NCBI RefSeq assembly: GCF_000760735.1
Contig: NZ_JMEX01000008.1
Span: forward strand, 3,001,790-3,065,789
Direction of reading: 5' to 3'
Source: Rhodococcoides fascians A44A
GTDB lineage: Bacteria > Actinomycetota > Actinomycetes > Mycobacteriales > Mycobacteriaceae
Length of the DNA stretch: 64,000 bases
Shown: piece after piece, positions 8,048 through 16,365 of the stretch
Position numbering within the stretch: the stretch's first letter is position 1
Layout of the letters: each line of letters begins with the position of its first letter
Position numbers and translations under genes: made by a program
The notes under the pieces: generated by a model
The model's input: only the letters and a program-made list of their open reading frames with translations
Databases searched by the model: none
What the model was told of the DNA's origin: nothing

Positions 8048-9697
8048 ATGTCGGGGCGTCACGGAACGGGAACGCGCAGAAATCCGCTGTACGTGGGGGG
8101 CGCGATCGTCGTCACGGCAGTAGTGGTCGTCGTCGGCGGATACTTCGGAGTGCAGGCCGTCCGTGCAGGTGGCGCCGAGTGCGACACCGTCGCGCAGGTG
8201 TCCGTTGCAGTCGATCCCACCGTCGCCCCGGTCGTCACGGACGTGCTGTCCACCGTGGAACCCGTCGACCGAGGGTGCACCGATTTCGACATCAGGGCCG
8301 AGGCGCCGACGGACACGGCCACCGAACTTGCCGGCAACAACGAGAACCGTCCGGACCTGTGGATCCCTGATTCGACGCTGTGGCTGCTGAAGACTCTCCG
8401 GTCGACCGGGGCTCTTCCCGAGGTGGCCAAGTCCTCGGTGGTCAACACCATGCCCGTCGTCGTCACGCGTCCGGGTGAGTCGGTTCCGGTGAACACCTGG
8501 CTGGAGGTGCTGCAGAATCCGGGCCTTCGGATCGGCGATCCGCTGGACAGCAGCGGATCCCTGGCCTCGATTCTCGGAGCTCTGTCGGAATCGGAGGTCG
8601 CGATCTCCGACGCCAAGGCAGTCTCTGCCGCACTGGTCCCGAAAGCTCAGGACTACGGCCGGATCGCGAATCTGCCGCACGGAACGGCGGATCTCGTCGA
8701 CCAGGTCGCGGCCGAGGGTGGAACGTCGGTTGCAACCGAGCAGAGCGTGCTCGCGTACAACGCCGCGCATCCCGATGCCCCGCTCGAAGCGTCGGTTCCA
8801 CCGACGGGCAGCTATTTCCTGAACTACCCGCTCGCGGTCACCGCGGCAGCAGGCCCGGACTACGACCGCGTCAAGGATGCCGGTACCGCCTTGGCGTCGG
8901 CGCTGTCGACCACCTCGGCCACCGAAGCCCTGACGGCCGCCGGTTTTCGGCAGGCCAGCGGTGTTCCAGTGGCCGACGGTCGGGGTATCGGTTCGGTCGC
9001 GTCGCTGGAGTTGAAGAATCCGCTGGCCATCGAATCGACGCTGCGTGACTGGTCGGTGCTTGCCCTTCCGCTTCGCACCCTCGTCGTCGAGGACGTATCC
9101 GGGTCCATGGCGGCGCGGTCCGGTGACTCGACACGGATAGCTCTGACCGTCGATGCAAGCCTCGGGGCGAACGCCCTCTTCAGCGACCAGACCGAGATGG
9201 GGCTGTGGGCGTTCTCCATCGGTCTCGGCGGAGGACAACAGGATTATCGTGAGTTGGTTCCCCTGGGAGCGGTGGACACGGTGTTCAACGGTCTGCCACA
9301 GCGCGAAGCGATTCTGTCCGCAATCCGCGGGCTTCCAGGCATCGTGGGTGGCGGAACCGGTTTGTACGACACCACTCTCGCTGCGTTCCGTCGGGTCAAG
9401 GAAGGGTACGACCCCAATTTCGTCAACAGTGTCATCCTGCTGACGGACGGTACGAACGAGGACGAAGGCAGCCCCAGCTTGGATCAGCTGATCGAAACCT
9501 TGCAGCGCGAACAGGATCCGGTGCGCCCCGTCGTCATCGTCACCGTCGGTATCACCACCGACGCCGATCCTGTTGCGCTGCAGAGAATTGCCGCTGCGAC
9601 GGGTGGTACCAGCTACGTCGCCGAGGATCCGCGTGACATCCCGGACGTGTTCGTGCAGGCACTGAACAGCCGAACCCAACGCATCGGCGGCGAGTAG
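8048..9697 (+). CDS. membrane-anchored solute-binding/VWA protein (copy 2)
   Basis: 549 residues from ATG 8048, chosen over a GTG 36 nt upstream because the length then equals copy 1 exactly and GGGGGAACACGGGG precedes it. Architecture is the same: short basic tail, one helix (about 15-35), solute-binding-like region with LWIPDSTLW and PPTGSYFLNYPLAV, and a VWA domain with DVSGS near 349 and TDGTNED near 467. The 96-bp gap to copy 1 has no clear terminator. This is a tandem duplication that has diverged mostly in the N-terminal half, suggesting different ligands and a shared VWA role. Confidence 0.8.
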   Translation: MSGRHGTGTRRNPLYVGGAIVVTAVVVVVGGYFGVQAVRAGGAECDTVAQVSVAVDPTVAPVVTDVLSTVEPVDRGCTDFDIRAEAPTDTATELAGNNENRPDLWIPDSTLWLLKTLRSTGALPEVAKSSVVNTMPVVVTRPGESVPVNTWLEVLQNPGLRIGDPLDSSGSLASILGALSESEVAISDAKAVSAALVPKAQDYGRIANLPHGTADLVDQVAAEGGTSVATEQSVLAYNAAHPDAPLEASVPPTGSYFLNYPLAVTAAAGPDYDRVKDAGTALASALSTTSATEALTAAGFRQASGVPVADGRGIGSVASLELKNPLAIESTLRDWSVLALPLRTLVVEDVSGSMAARSGDSTRIALTVDASLGANALFSDQTEMGLWAFSIGLGGGQQDYRELVPLGAVDTVFNGLPQREAILSAIRGLPGIVGGGTGLYDTTLAAFRRVKEGYDPNFVNSVILLTDGTNEDEGSPSLDQLIETLQREQDPVRPVVIVTVGITTDADPVALQRIAAATGGTSYVAEDPRDIPDVFVQALNSRTQRIGGE

Positions 9698-9699
9698 CT

Positions 9700-10431
9700 C
9701 TAGACGAACGTCAGCACGATCCCGGCGGTGCAGCACAGTGCGACGACGGCGAGGGCCAGCGCGTCGGACAGCCCCGGTCGGCTCGGGTGCGCGGTGATCT
9801 GGCCGGTACCGCCGCGGGCGGTGATCGCTTCGCCCATCTCGGTTGCCCGACGAATGGCGATGGACATCGTCGCGGTGATCAGGTCGACGATCGAGTTGTC
9901 CGAAGCGCTGTTGAGCACCGATTTCGGCCGGAGTTTGCGGGCTGCGATCATCGTGCGCATCTCTTCGATGAGCAGGGGTAGCGATCGCAAACACAGTGCC
10001 AGGGTCGCGGCCCATTCGTCGACCGGCAATTTCAGCTTCTTCAGCGGCGAGACCAGTACGGCCACTGCGGGTGCGATGTCGCTCATCGACGTCGTCCACC
10101 CGATCATCAACGAGGCCCCCAGAAGAACGAAGGCGAAGACGGTCGAGCGTAGGAACAACAGAACCGCATCGAGACCGAGCGGAACGTTGATGAGTGCGCC
10201 GACGAGAAACAGCACCCAGATCCACCACGGAGGCCGCGGAACGGCGGTCGGTGGAACTCGGCCGATCACCGCCGCGACGACGAGCACTCCGACGACGAGT
10301 CCGATGGATGCCCAGGACGGTGCGACGACGATCGTGATGCTGATCAGCAGCACCGCGAGCAGTTTGGTTCCCGCCCAGAGTCGATGGATGGGCGAGGAAC
10401 CGGGGACCTGACGGAGAACGACTGTGGTCAC
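9700..10431 (-). CDS. ECF transporter T component (EcfT/CbiQ family)
   Basis: 243 residues from GTG at 10431, which overlaps the stop of the ATPase gene (GTGA). Several hydrophobic segments are followed by the cytoplasmic region with LALCLRSLPLLIEEMRTMIA and ARKLRP, the coupling-helix area where EcfT proteins carry their A-R-x motifs. EcfT links the ATPases to the substrate-binding S component. M. tuberculosis has the same pair (Rv2325c-Rv2326c, from memory). The vitamin or metal substrate cannot be deduced. Its stop is 2 nt from the convergent VWA gene. Confidence 0.88.
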   Translation of the reverse strand: MTTVVLRQVPGSSPIHRLWAGTKLLAVLLISITIVVAPSWASIGLVVGVLVVAAVIGRVPPTAVPRPPWWIWVLFLVGALINVPLGLDAVLLFLRSTVFAFVLLGASLMIGWTTSMSDIAPAVAVLVSPLKKLKLPVDEWAATLALCLRSLPLLIEEMRTMIAARKLRPKSVLNSASDNSIVDLITATMSIAIRRATEMGEAITARGGTGQITAHPSRPGLSDALALAVVALCCTAGIVLTFV

Positions 10432-12425
10432 GACGCGACCCTGCCGGCGTCGAGTACTACGGTCCGATCGCAGATTCGATCCATTCCGTCGACGTCGTGC
10501 GAGATCACCACGATGGCAATCCCTTGTCGTCGCAGCGATCCGAGCACGTCGATGATCTCCGTTCGGCCGGGCGGATCCAAGCCGGCAAGGGGCTCGTCGA
10601 GCACGAGAATTCGAGGTTTGTTGACAATCAGGCCTGCAATCACGACGCGACGCATCTGCCCGCCGCTGAGCGAGTCGATCTCGCGGCCCGCAAGGGTGCG
10701 ATCCAGCCCGACGGCGTCCATGGCCACCGCGACCTTGGCGGATCCCACCTCCGGACCTCCTGCGGACTCGATGTCCTCGGCGACGGTTCGACGCTGCAGT
10801 TGCAGACGTGAATGTTGGAAGGCCAGGCCCACGGCACCGACGTTGCCCGCGATGTCGCGTCCGTCCAAGCGAGCGGTGCCTGCCGACGGTGACGTCAACC
10901 CGGCGAGAATCCAGGCCAGCGTCGACTTGCCGGATCCGTTGCCGCCGAGGACAAGAATGCCGTCGCCCTTCGAGATGGACAGATCGATGCCGTGCAGAGC
11001 GTCCTGAGACCACGGTGTCCGGCTGTTGTAGGTGTGGGTGACGCCGGTCAACGTCATCAGGGGCGCGCCGGTGTGGAAAGCGTCCGCGGAGTAGGCGAAG
11101 TGCCCGCGCATCCAATCGGGTGTATGTGCGACCTGGAACCCGCTGTGCAGGTGTACGACGCGATCGGCAGCCACCGTCTCCAACTCCTGATGCGTGACGA
11201 GCACGACGGACATCGGGTGTCGTTTCGGAAGTGCCGCAAGCAATGCCACCAGACTCGCGCGACCCTCCGCGTCGATCATCGCGGTGGCCTCGTCGGCGAT
11301 CAGAAGAGCGGGACGCCGAGCCAGGGCCGACGCCACGGCAAGTCGTTGCAGCTGGCCGCCGGACAACGACGACGTGTCCCGCTCGCCCAGACCTGCCAGC
11401 CCGACTTCCGACAGTACCGATTCGACGTCGATGTCGTAGCCGGGCGGAAGCCCCCACACGACGTCGTCGGCGACGCGGCTGCCCAGCACCTGACTTTCCG
11501 GGCGTTGCAGCACGACGGCCGTTCCTCCGGTCAGTCCGAGTCCGGCTGTGCCCGGGCGTTCCACCGTCCCCGACGTCGGCTCACGGCCCGCGAGGATGCG
11601 TGCGAGTGTGGATTTGCCCGACCCGTTGTGTCCGACGACGGCAACGAACTCACCGAGCTCGATCCGCAGGTCGATGTTGTCCAGTGCGGCGAATGTGCTG
11701 TCCGGATAACGGAATCCGACGCCGCGCAGTTGTACCGGAAGTGGTCCGACGTCACCGTCCGTTGCGACGGGCAACCGGTCGATCACCGGGATGGTGGCGA
11801 GCCGATCCAGGACGGCGCCGAGGATCAGCCAGGCGAACAGGGCGCCGAAGACGATCGACAGTGTGGTCGTGCCGAGAATCCACCACCACCAGTGATCGAG
11901 GATGGTTCCGACGCTGTCCCGCAGAACATTCGCGGGGGTGACGAGGAATTCGGCCCGAGACATCAAGCGGGCCAAGCCTTCCACGGTGTTCTCGATGGTC
12001 CGCAGAAACAGCTCTCGCAGTGGCGACAGAATCAGCAGCAGGCCGACCATGATTGCCCCGATTGCCGGACCCACCACCATCGACGTGGCCAGAACGGACA
12101 GCAGCCCCTGCTTCTTCCGTTTGGCCCGGCCGACGAGGCCACCCAGGATCGCGGACATGGCGACGGTGAACGCGGTGGTGGTGCCGGCTGCGACGAACGC
12201 CACGAGCACGCCCGCAACCGCCGCTGCCACGAGTGCTCGGGTGCGGTGACGCTGCACCACGACGGCCATCGGCACGGCCGCCACGATCTGAAGCGCTGTG
12301 GCCATGGGAACGAGAATCGCGACGACCGACAGGGCGACCGCGAAACTGCTCATCACCGCTGCCGTAGCCAGCTCGGTAGGCGATAGAGCCCCGGACGTGC
12401 GAGGCTCGGCGGGGCTGACTGTCAC
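10428..12425 (-). CDS. fused ECF transporter protein: S-like membrane domain plus two ATPases
   Basis: 665 residues. Residues 1-220 are hydrophobic (about six helices), like an S component/DUF2232 domain, ending with an odd HWWWWILGTTT stretch. Two complete ABC ATPase domains follow: Walker A GHNGSGKST (~262) with LSGGQLQR (~354), and GGNGSGKST (~492) with LSGGQMRR (~587) and ILVLDEP. In most bacteria these are three genes (S, EcfA1, EcfA2); fusion into one chain next to EcfT is seen in mycobacteria and relatives. Walker B of the first half reads LLIADEAT. The substrate is unknown. It is divergent from the GNAT gene across 65 bp. Confidence 0.88.
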   Translation of the reverse strand: MTVSPAEPRTSGALSPTELATAAVMSSFAVALSVVAILVPMATALQIVAAVPMAVVVQRHRTRALVAAAVAGVLVAFVAAGTTTAFTVAMSAILGGLVGRAKRKKQGLLSVLATSMVVGPAIGAIMVGLLLILSPLRELFLRTIENTVEGLARLMSRAEFLVTPANVLRDSVGTILDHWWWWILGTTTLSIVFGALFAWLILGAVLDRLATIPVIDRLPVATDGDVGPLPVQLRGVGFRYPDSTFAALDNIDLRIELGEFVAVVGHNGSGKSTLARILAGREPTSGTVERPGTAGLGLTGGTAVVLQRPESQVLGSRVADDVVWGLPPGYDIDVESVLSEVGLAGLGERDTSSLSGGQLQRLAVASALARRPALLIADEATAMIDAEGRASLVALLAALPKRHPMSVVLVTHQELETVAADRVVHLHSGFQVAHTPDWMRGHFAYSADAFHTGAPLMTLTGVTHTYNSRTPWSQDALHGIDLSISKGDGILVLGGNGSGKSTLAWILAGLTSPSAGTARLDGRDIAGNVGAVGLAFQHSRLQLQRRTVAEDIESAGGPEVGSAKVAVAMDAVGLDRTLAGREIDSLSGGQMRRVVIAGLIVNKPRILVLDEPLAGLDPPGRTEIIDVLGSLRRQGIAIVVISHDVDGMDRICDRTVVLDAGRVAS

Positions 12426-12490
12426 TTGTCCAGTGTGCCAGCAACCGAGATGGGCGTTTCACGCTCTGCGAACGAAAGAGGCACAGCACA

Positions 12491-12943
12491 GTGATCACAG
12501 TCGACGAAGAGGACTGGGAAACCCCCGTCGGCGCGCAACTGCGCGCAGCACAACGCGCTGAACTGGACGCGCGTTACGGCAACAGCAACCACGAGCCCGG
12601 CGCGGCGCCCACCTCCGAGGACATCCTGGTGTTCGTCGTCGCACGGGACGACACCCACGTCGGAATCGGGTGCGGGGCGCTACGACTGCTCGACGAGGGC
12701 GAAGCGGAAATCAAACGGATGTACGTCATCCCTCCCGAACGGGGACGAGGCGCTTCGGTGGCGATACTGCGACGGCTGGAAACCAGTGCCCGAAATCGGG
12801 GGATCCGTGTCCTCAAACTGGAGACCGGATCCGGACAACCCGACGCCGTTCGCTTCTACGAGCGCGAGGGGTACTCCCGCATCGACGGATTCGGGCCTTA
12901 CACAGACTCTCCGACATCCATCTGTTTCGAACGGACGCTGTAA
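12491..12943 (+). CDS. GNAT family N-acetyltransferase
   Basis: 150 residues, GTG 12491. The acetyl-CoA binding part is clear: IKRMYVIPPERGRGASVAIL (motif A, R/Q-x-x-G-x-G/A) followed by LKLETGSGQPDAVRFYEREG and a YSRIDGFGPY end, typical of small GNAT enzymes. The N-terminal 45 residues (RAAQRAELDARYG) are polar. The acceptor substrate is unknown. It is divergently transcribed from the ECF operon and ends just before a strong bidirectional terminator shared with the helicase gene. Confidence 0.85.
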   Translation: MITVDEEDWETPVGAQLRAAQRAELDARYGNSNHEPGAAPTSEDILVFVVARDDTHVGIGCGALRLLDEGEAEIKRMYVIPPERGRGASVAILRRLETSARNRGIRVLKLETGSGQPDAVRFYEREGYSRIDGFGPYTDSPTSICFERTL

Positions 12944-12964
12944 GCCAGGATCCAAGACACACAA

Positions 12965-12995
12965 CAAGAGCACCCGACCAGGTCGGGTGCTCTTG
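12965..12995. terminator. bidirectional terminator hairpin
   Basis: Perfect 15-bp stem CAAGAGCACCCGACC / GGTCGGGTGCTCTTG around a single central base, between the convergent GNAT and DEAD-helicase genes. The loop must open some central pairs. No long T-run follows, which is common for actinobacterial terminators. Confidence 0.8.
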
Positions 12996-13022
12996 CCATG
13001 TCTTCGGGTAGGTCGAGTCCGA

Positions 13023-14513
13023 CTACCTGGTTCGCTGGCTTGTCGCCGGGCCCGCGGGACGGCGACGACGGCCACCGCCTGCGGCGTGCTGCCGCTGATC
13101 CGGCTGTCCCTGGCTGGAGCGTCCCTGGCTCGGCTGGCCCTGCCCGGAACGCGCCTGGCCCGAACGGGTCTGCTGCCCGGACTGCGCGCGGTCACCCTGG
13201 CCGGCGCCACGAGCACTACCACCACGAGCACTGCCACCACGAGCACTGCCACCACGGGCACTGCCGCCGCGGGGTGCGCCGTTGCGGGGCCGAGGGGTTC
13301 CCTGACGCTGCGGTTGCGGTGCTGCCTTCGGTGCGGGCTCGACGTAGCGAGCCTGCTCGCCCACGAGTTCTGCAACCTGCGGTGAATCTGCCGTGACGCG
13401 GACGGGAGTCACCGTGATCGCGGCCTTGCGAAGCAGCACGGCAGTGTCCTTGCGCTGCTCGGGAAGGACGACGGTGACGACGTCTCCTGCGCTTCCAGCT
13501 CGGGCGGTACGGCCTGAACGGTGCAGGTAGGCCTTGTGCTCGGCAGGCGGGTCGACGTGCACGACGAGCTGAACGTCGTCGACGTGGACTCCGCGAGCCG
13601 CGACGTCGGTAGCGACGAGAACTCGAGCGGTGCCGGACGAGAACGCGAGCAGGTTCCGGTCACGGGCAGCCTGCGACAGGTTGCCGTGGAGGTCCACCGA
13701 CGGGATACCCGCCTCGGTGAGCTGCTTGGCAAGCTTGCGCGCCTGGTGCTTGGTGCGCATGAACAGGATTCGGCGGCCGGTGCCCGACGCCAACTGCTGA
13801 ACGAGCTTCTTCTTCGCCTCGACACCGTCGACCTCGAACACGCTGTGGGTCATGGCTTCGACGTGCGACGTTGCTTCGTCGACGGAGTGTGTGACCTGGT
13901 CGGTGAGGAATCGCTTGACGAGCTTGTCGACTCCGTTGTCCAGCGTCGCAGAGAACAGCAACCGCTGTCCCTTCTGCGGTGTGGCAGCGAGGATCCGGGT
14001 CACGACGGGAAGAAAGCCGAGATCGGCCATGTGGTCGGCCTCGTCGAGGACGGTGATCTGCACGCCGTCGAGGCTGACGTGGCGCTGCTTCATCAGGTCT
14101 TCGAGGCGTCCCGGGCAGGCGACGACGATGTCGACGCCTGCGTTCAAGGCGGACACCTGGCGGCCCTGGGACACACCGCCGAAGATCGTGGTGACCTTCA
14201 GCTTGTAGGCGGCCGCCAGCGGTTCGATGGCGACGGCGATCTGGGTCGCCAGTTCACGAGTGGGGGCGAGGATCAGCCCACGCGGACGACCGGGCTTGCG
14301 GTTGCCCGCGAGCTGGCCGGCGAGGCGAGCGACCATGGGAATGGAGAACGCGAGGGTCTTGCCGCTTCCGGTCTTTCCACGTCCGAGCACGTCGCGTCCG
14401 GCGAGTGTGTCGGGAAGGGTGTCGGCCTGGATGGGGAAGGGCTCGGTCTTGCCTTGTGCTGCAAGTGCCTCGGCGAGTGCATTCGGCACGCCGAGTGAAG
14501 CAAAGGTAGTCAT
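13023..14513 (-). CDS. DEAD-box ATP-dependent RNA helicase with Arg/Gly/Ser-rich tail
   Basis: 496 residues from ATG at 14513. Core motifs in order: Q region FPIQADTLP, motif I GRGKTGSGKT (~44-53), APTRELATQ, DEAD (~157-160), SAT, ATDVAARG and HRSGRTARAG (~330). After about residue 390 a basic low-complexity tail follows, with four SARGG pentads then Gln/Ser/Arg repeats; it is encoded by 15-bp tandem repeats at 13209-13270. Such tails bind RNA non-specifically and can drive condensates. RNA remodelling in ribosome assembly or cold adaptation is the usual role (RhlE/DeaD group). A 250-bp leader precedes the start. Confidence 0.92.
   Translation of the reverse strand: MTTFASLGVPNALAEALAAQGKTEPFPIQADTLPDTLAGRDVLGRGKTGSGKTLAFSIPMVARLAGQLAGNRKPGRPRGLILAPTRELATQIAVAIEPLAAAYKLKVTTIFGGVSQGRQVSALNAGVDIVVACPGRLEDLMKQRHVSLDGVQITVLDEADHMADLGFLPVVTRILAATPQKGQRLLFSATLDNGVDKLVKRFLTDQVTHSVDEATSHVEAMTHSVFEVDGVEAKKKLVQQLASGTGRRILFMRTKHQARKLAKQLTEAGIPSVDLHGNLSQAARDRNLLAFSSGTARVLVATDVAARGVHVDDVQLVVHVDPPAEHKAYLHRSGRTARAGSAGDVVTVVLPEQRKDTAVLLRKAAITVTPVRVTADSPQVAELVGEQARYVEPAPKAAPQPQRQGTPRPRNGAPRGGSARGGSARGGSARGGSARGAGQGDRAQSGQQTRSGQARSGQGQPSQGRSSQGQPDQRQHAAGGGRRRRPAGPATSQRTR
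13209..13270. repeat. 15-bp tandem repeat encoding SARGG pentads
   Basis: About four near-identical 15-bp units (CACTGCCACCACGAG on the plus strand) inside the 3' part of the helicase gene. Number and phase give SARGG repeats in the protein tail. Because each unit is 15 bp, copy number can change without a frameshift. Confidence 0.85.
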
Positions 14514-14765
14514 AGTGATGGGTTGCGCCTTTCGGGCATGGTGCTGCACCGCAAGGTTCACTGCTGTGACCTGTGAGTGCAAGGTTGGCGAGACTGCCGG
14601 TGGGCAATTTCGATCGCCGTAAGAAAAGCCTGTGCAGGGTGCACATGGACAACACGGCCGAAGCCGGGCGGAAGTTGAAGCATTCCACGACGTCTGGCGT
14701 GCAGCTACACACACCGTTGCCCAGTGTAACCGCTGAACGCTCCATCGCCTTCCCGGAGTGACGTA
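14514..14765 (-). other. long leader region of the helicase gene
   Basis: 252 bp without a credible gene between the helicase start and the HNH gene stop. On the minus strand a -10-like TACACT lies near 14727, which would give a leader of about 200 nt. Long regulated leaders are common for cold-induced helicase mRNAs, but no known RNA family is recognised here. Confidence 0.3.
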
Positions 14766-16103
14766 TCAGGCAGCTCTGTGGGACGTCGCCAGCAGTTTTG
14801 CCGCGTATTCCTCGGCGAACTCGTGTTCGACGAACGAGCAATACCGTCGGGCGACCGGCATCGGGGGCGCCTGAGAGCTGTACCTGTGCCCGGTAGGAGT
14901 CTCGAAGTCGTAGACGTGGATCGCCCGCGGCTCCTGTCGCTTCGGTGTGGACGTCCACCCGTCGGCTTCTTTGGCGTAGTTGCACGCGGCGCATAATCCC
15001 GCTCCGTTGTGCGCACTGGTTGCACCGCCGTGTGCGTGGGAGCGAATGTGGTCGCGGTGACGTATCGGGGCGTCGCACCACGGTGTGCGGCACGTTCCGT
15101 CACGCACGTCGATCAGCGTGGCCAACGCTGTGGGGAAGCTCCGCGCCTTGGATTCCATCGCGGTCAGAGCACCGGAAAGTGGTTCCGCGTACAGCTTGCG
15201 CAGCTCGGTGCGCACGGGTGATGCGGCGGCGTCGGCGACGAGCTTGCGTGCGATCGACGCGGGGATCTCGCCGTAGCCGCTCAGATGAGCCGGCTTCGAG
15301 TCGTGTCCGAACAGCGTCTCGTCGGAGATGACGAGAGTGACCGACACCGCGGCGCCCGAGGCTGCGCGGGCTGTACCGGTGATGCGCTCGAACGCGAGGT
15401 CGGCCATGATCTGATCCCGGGTGCGACGTTCGTCCCCCACACCGACCAAGGAGTCGGCGTGTCTTCGTAGAGTTGCCCACATCGAGACACCTCTGTCCAT
15501 CGATGTCATCACCTTGAACTCGCACATGAAGTCGGGATGCGGCCGAGTAATCGCGCGGCGTTGTTCGAACGCTCTTGCTTTCCTCCTGGCCACGGAGGCG
15601 GGGTCCAGTTCAGCTGCCAATGCCCGGGCTCGACGCTCGATCGCGTTGTCTCCCAAGTTCTTCAAGGTTGCCGAGTCGGAGCACAGTTGCTCGTCGATCG
15701 ACCGCCTGTCCTCTGCGGTCAAGCACGCAGTTTCTCTGGCGATCAGAGTTGCTCGCCACTCGTTCAGCTCACCCGAACGCAGGCGTGCGTGGGTATGGGG
15801 CATCTCGTGGACGAGTGCCCGGGCGAGGCCCAACAGCCGGCCTCCCTTGTTCGGTGATTCACGACGGGCGAGGCCGATCTGCGACGCGACTCCCTTGCGC
15901 CACTCTGCCTTCGGTCGACCCTTCGCCTTACGTTCTGCGGCAATGCTGTTCGCCACGGCGTCCGTGACGGTGGCTTGGTGCGCGGAGCCCGCACTCTTCA
16001 AGTCCTCGAGCGCGGAGACGAGGTCGATTCCCGCCGCCGCGTCGTCGTCGAACTCGCTGGTGCGCAGACGGGCCACGAAACCGAGTACTTCTGAAGCGTT
16101 CAC
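14766..16103 (-). CDS. DUF222 / HNH endonuclease domain protein (13E12 repeat family)
   Basis: 445 residues from GTG 16103, chosen because GGGGGGACTT lies just upstream; an ATG at 16124 lacks a ribosome site and abuts the SOS box. The N-terminal ~300 residues are the helical DUF222 domain typical of actinobacterial 13E12 proteins. Around residues 338-371 a HNH nuclease motif is complete: CRTPWC, RHRDHIRSHAHGG, then LCAACN-x2-K. A LexA box lies 21 nt upstream of the start. Family members are numerous in mycobacteria and several are LexA-regulated there. The biological role is undefined; mobility or DNA-damage functions are proposed. Confidence 0.85.
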   Translation of the reverse strand: MNASEVLGFVARLRTSEFDDDAAAGIDLVSALEDLKSAGSAHQATVTDAVANSIAAERKAKGRPKAEWRKGVASQIGLARRESPNKGGRLLGLARALVHEMPHTHARLRSGELNEWRATLIARETACLTAEDRRSIDEQLCSDSATLKNLGDNAIERRARALAAELDPASVARRKARAFEQRRAITRPHPDFMCEFKVMTSMDRGVSMWATLRRHADSLVGVGDERRTRDQIMADLAFERITGTARAASGAAVSVTLVISDETLFGHDSKPAHLSGYGEIPASIARKLVADAAASPVRTELRKLYAEPLSGALTAMESKARSFPTALATLIDVRDGTCRTPWCDAPIRHRDHIRSHAHGGATSAHNGAGLCAACNYAKEADGWTSTPKRQEPRAIHVYDFETPTGHRYSSQAPPMPVARRYCSFVEHEFAEEYAAKLLATSHRAA

Positions 16104-16124
16104 AAGTCCCCCCAAGGAATGCAT

Positions 16125-16140
16125 TCGAACGTATGTTCTA
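16125..16140. promoter_or_regulatory. LexA (SOS) box upstream of the HNH gene
   Basis: TCGAACGTATGTTCTA matches the mycobacterial SOS consensus TCGAAC-N4-GTTCGA at 11 of 12 fixed positions. It lies 21 nt before the GTG start of the HNH gene on the minus strand. The plus-strand gene starts 225 bp away and is less likely to be controlled. Confidence 0.75.
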
Positions 16141-16298
16141 CAGTAACCGCCACGGGCCCACGCCGCAACCACGCGCTTCCCTCAGTGGCGAACGGCTTGG
16201 TATCGTTCGCGCATCGACACATATTCTCTGTGAACCAGGCCTCTCACGACGGCTGTGTACGCCGCCCACGCGCGGTGGTGATTCCGTGCGCCACGGGA

Positions 16299-16318
16299 GG
16301 AACCCGATCGAGGGTTCC
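16299..16318. promoter_or_regulatory. small inverted repeat upstream of the pentapeptide gene
   Basis: GGAACCC-6 nt-GGGTTCC, a perfect 7-bp inverted repeat 47 nt before the start codon of the pentapeptide-repeat gene. It could be an operator or an RNA hairpin in the leader. The remaining part of the 16141-16365 gap shows nothing else recognisable. Confidence 0.3.
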
Positions 16319-16365
16319 CAGCTCCCGTCCCGTACCGAAACACCATTCATCGGAGTTCTTTCACC

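Noticed and set aside
5777..10228. A 4.4-kb open frame on the minus strand (1483 codons)
   Set aside because: It is antisense to the SRPBCC and both VWA genes; its product is Arg/His/Gln-rich low-complexity typical of shadow frames in GC-rich DNA, with no recognisable domain.
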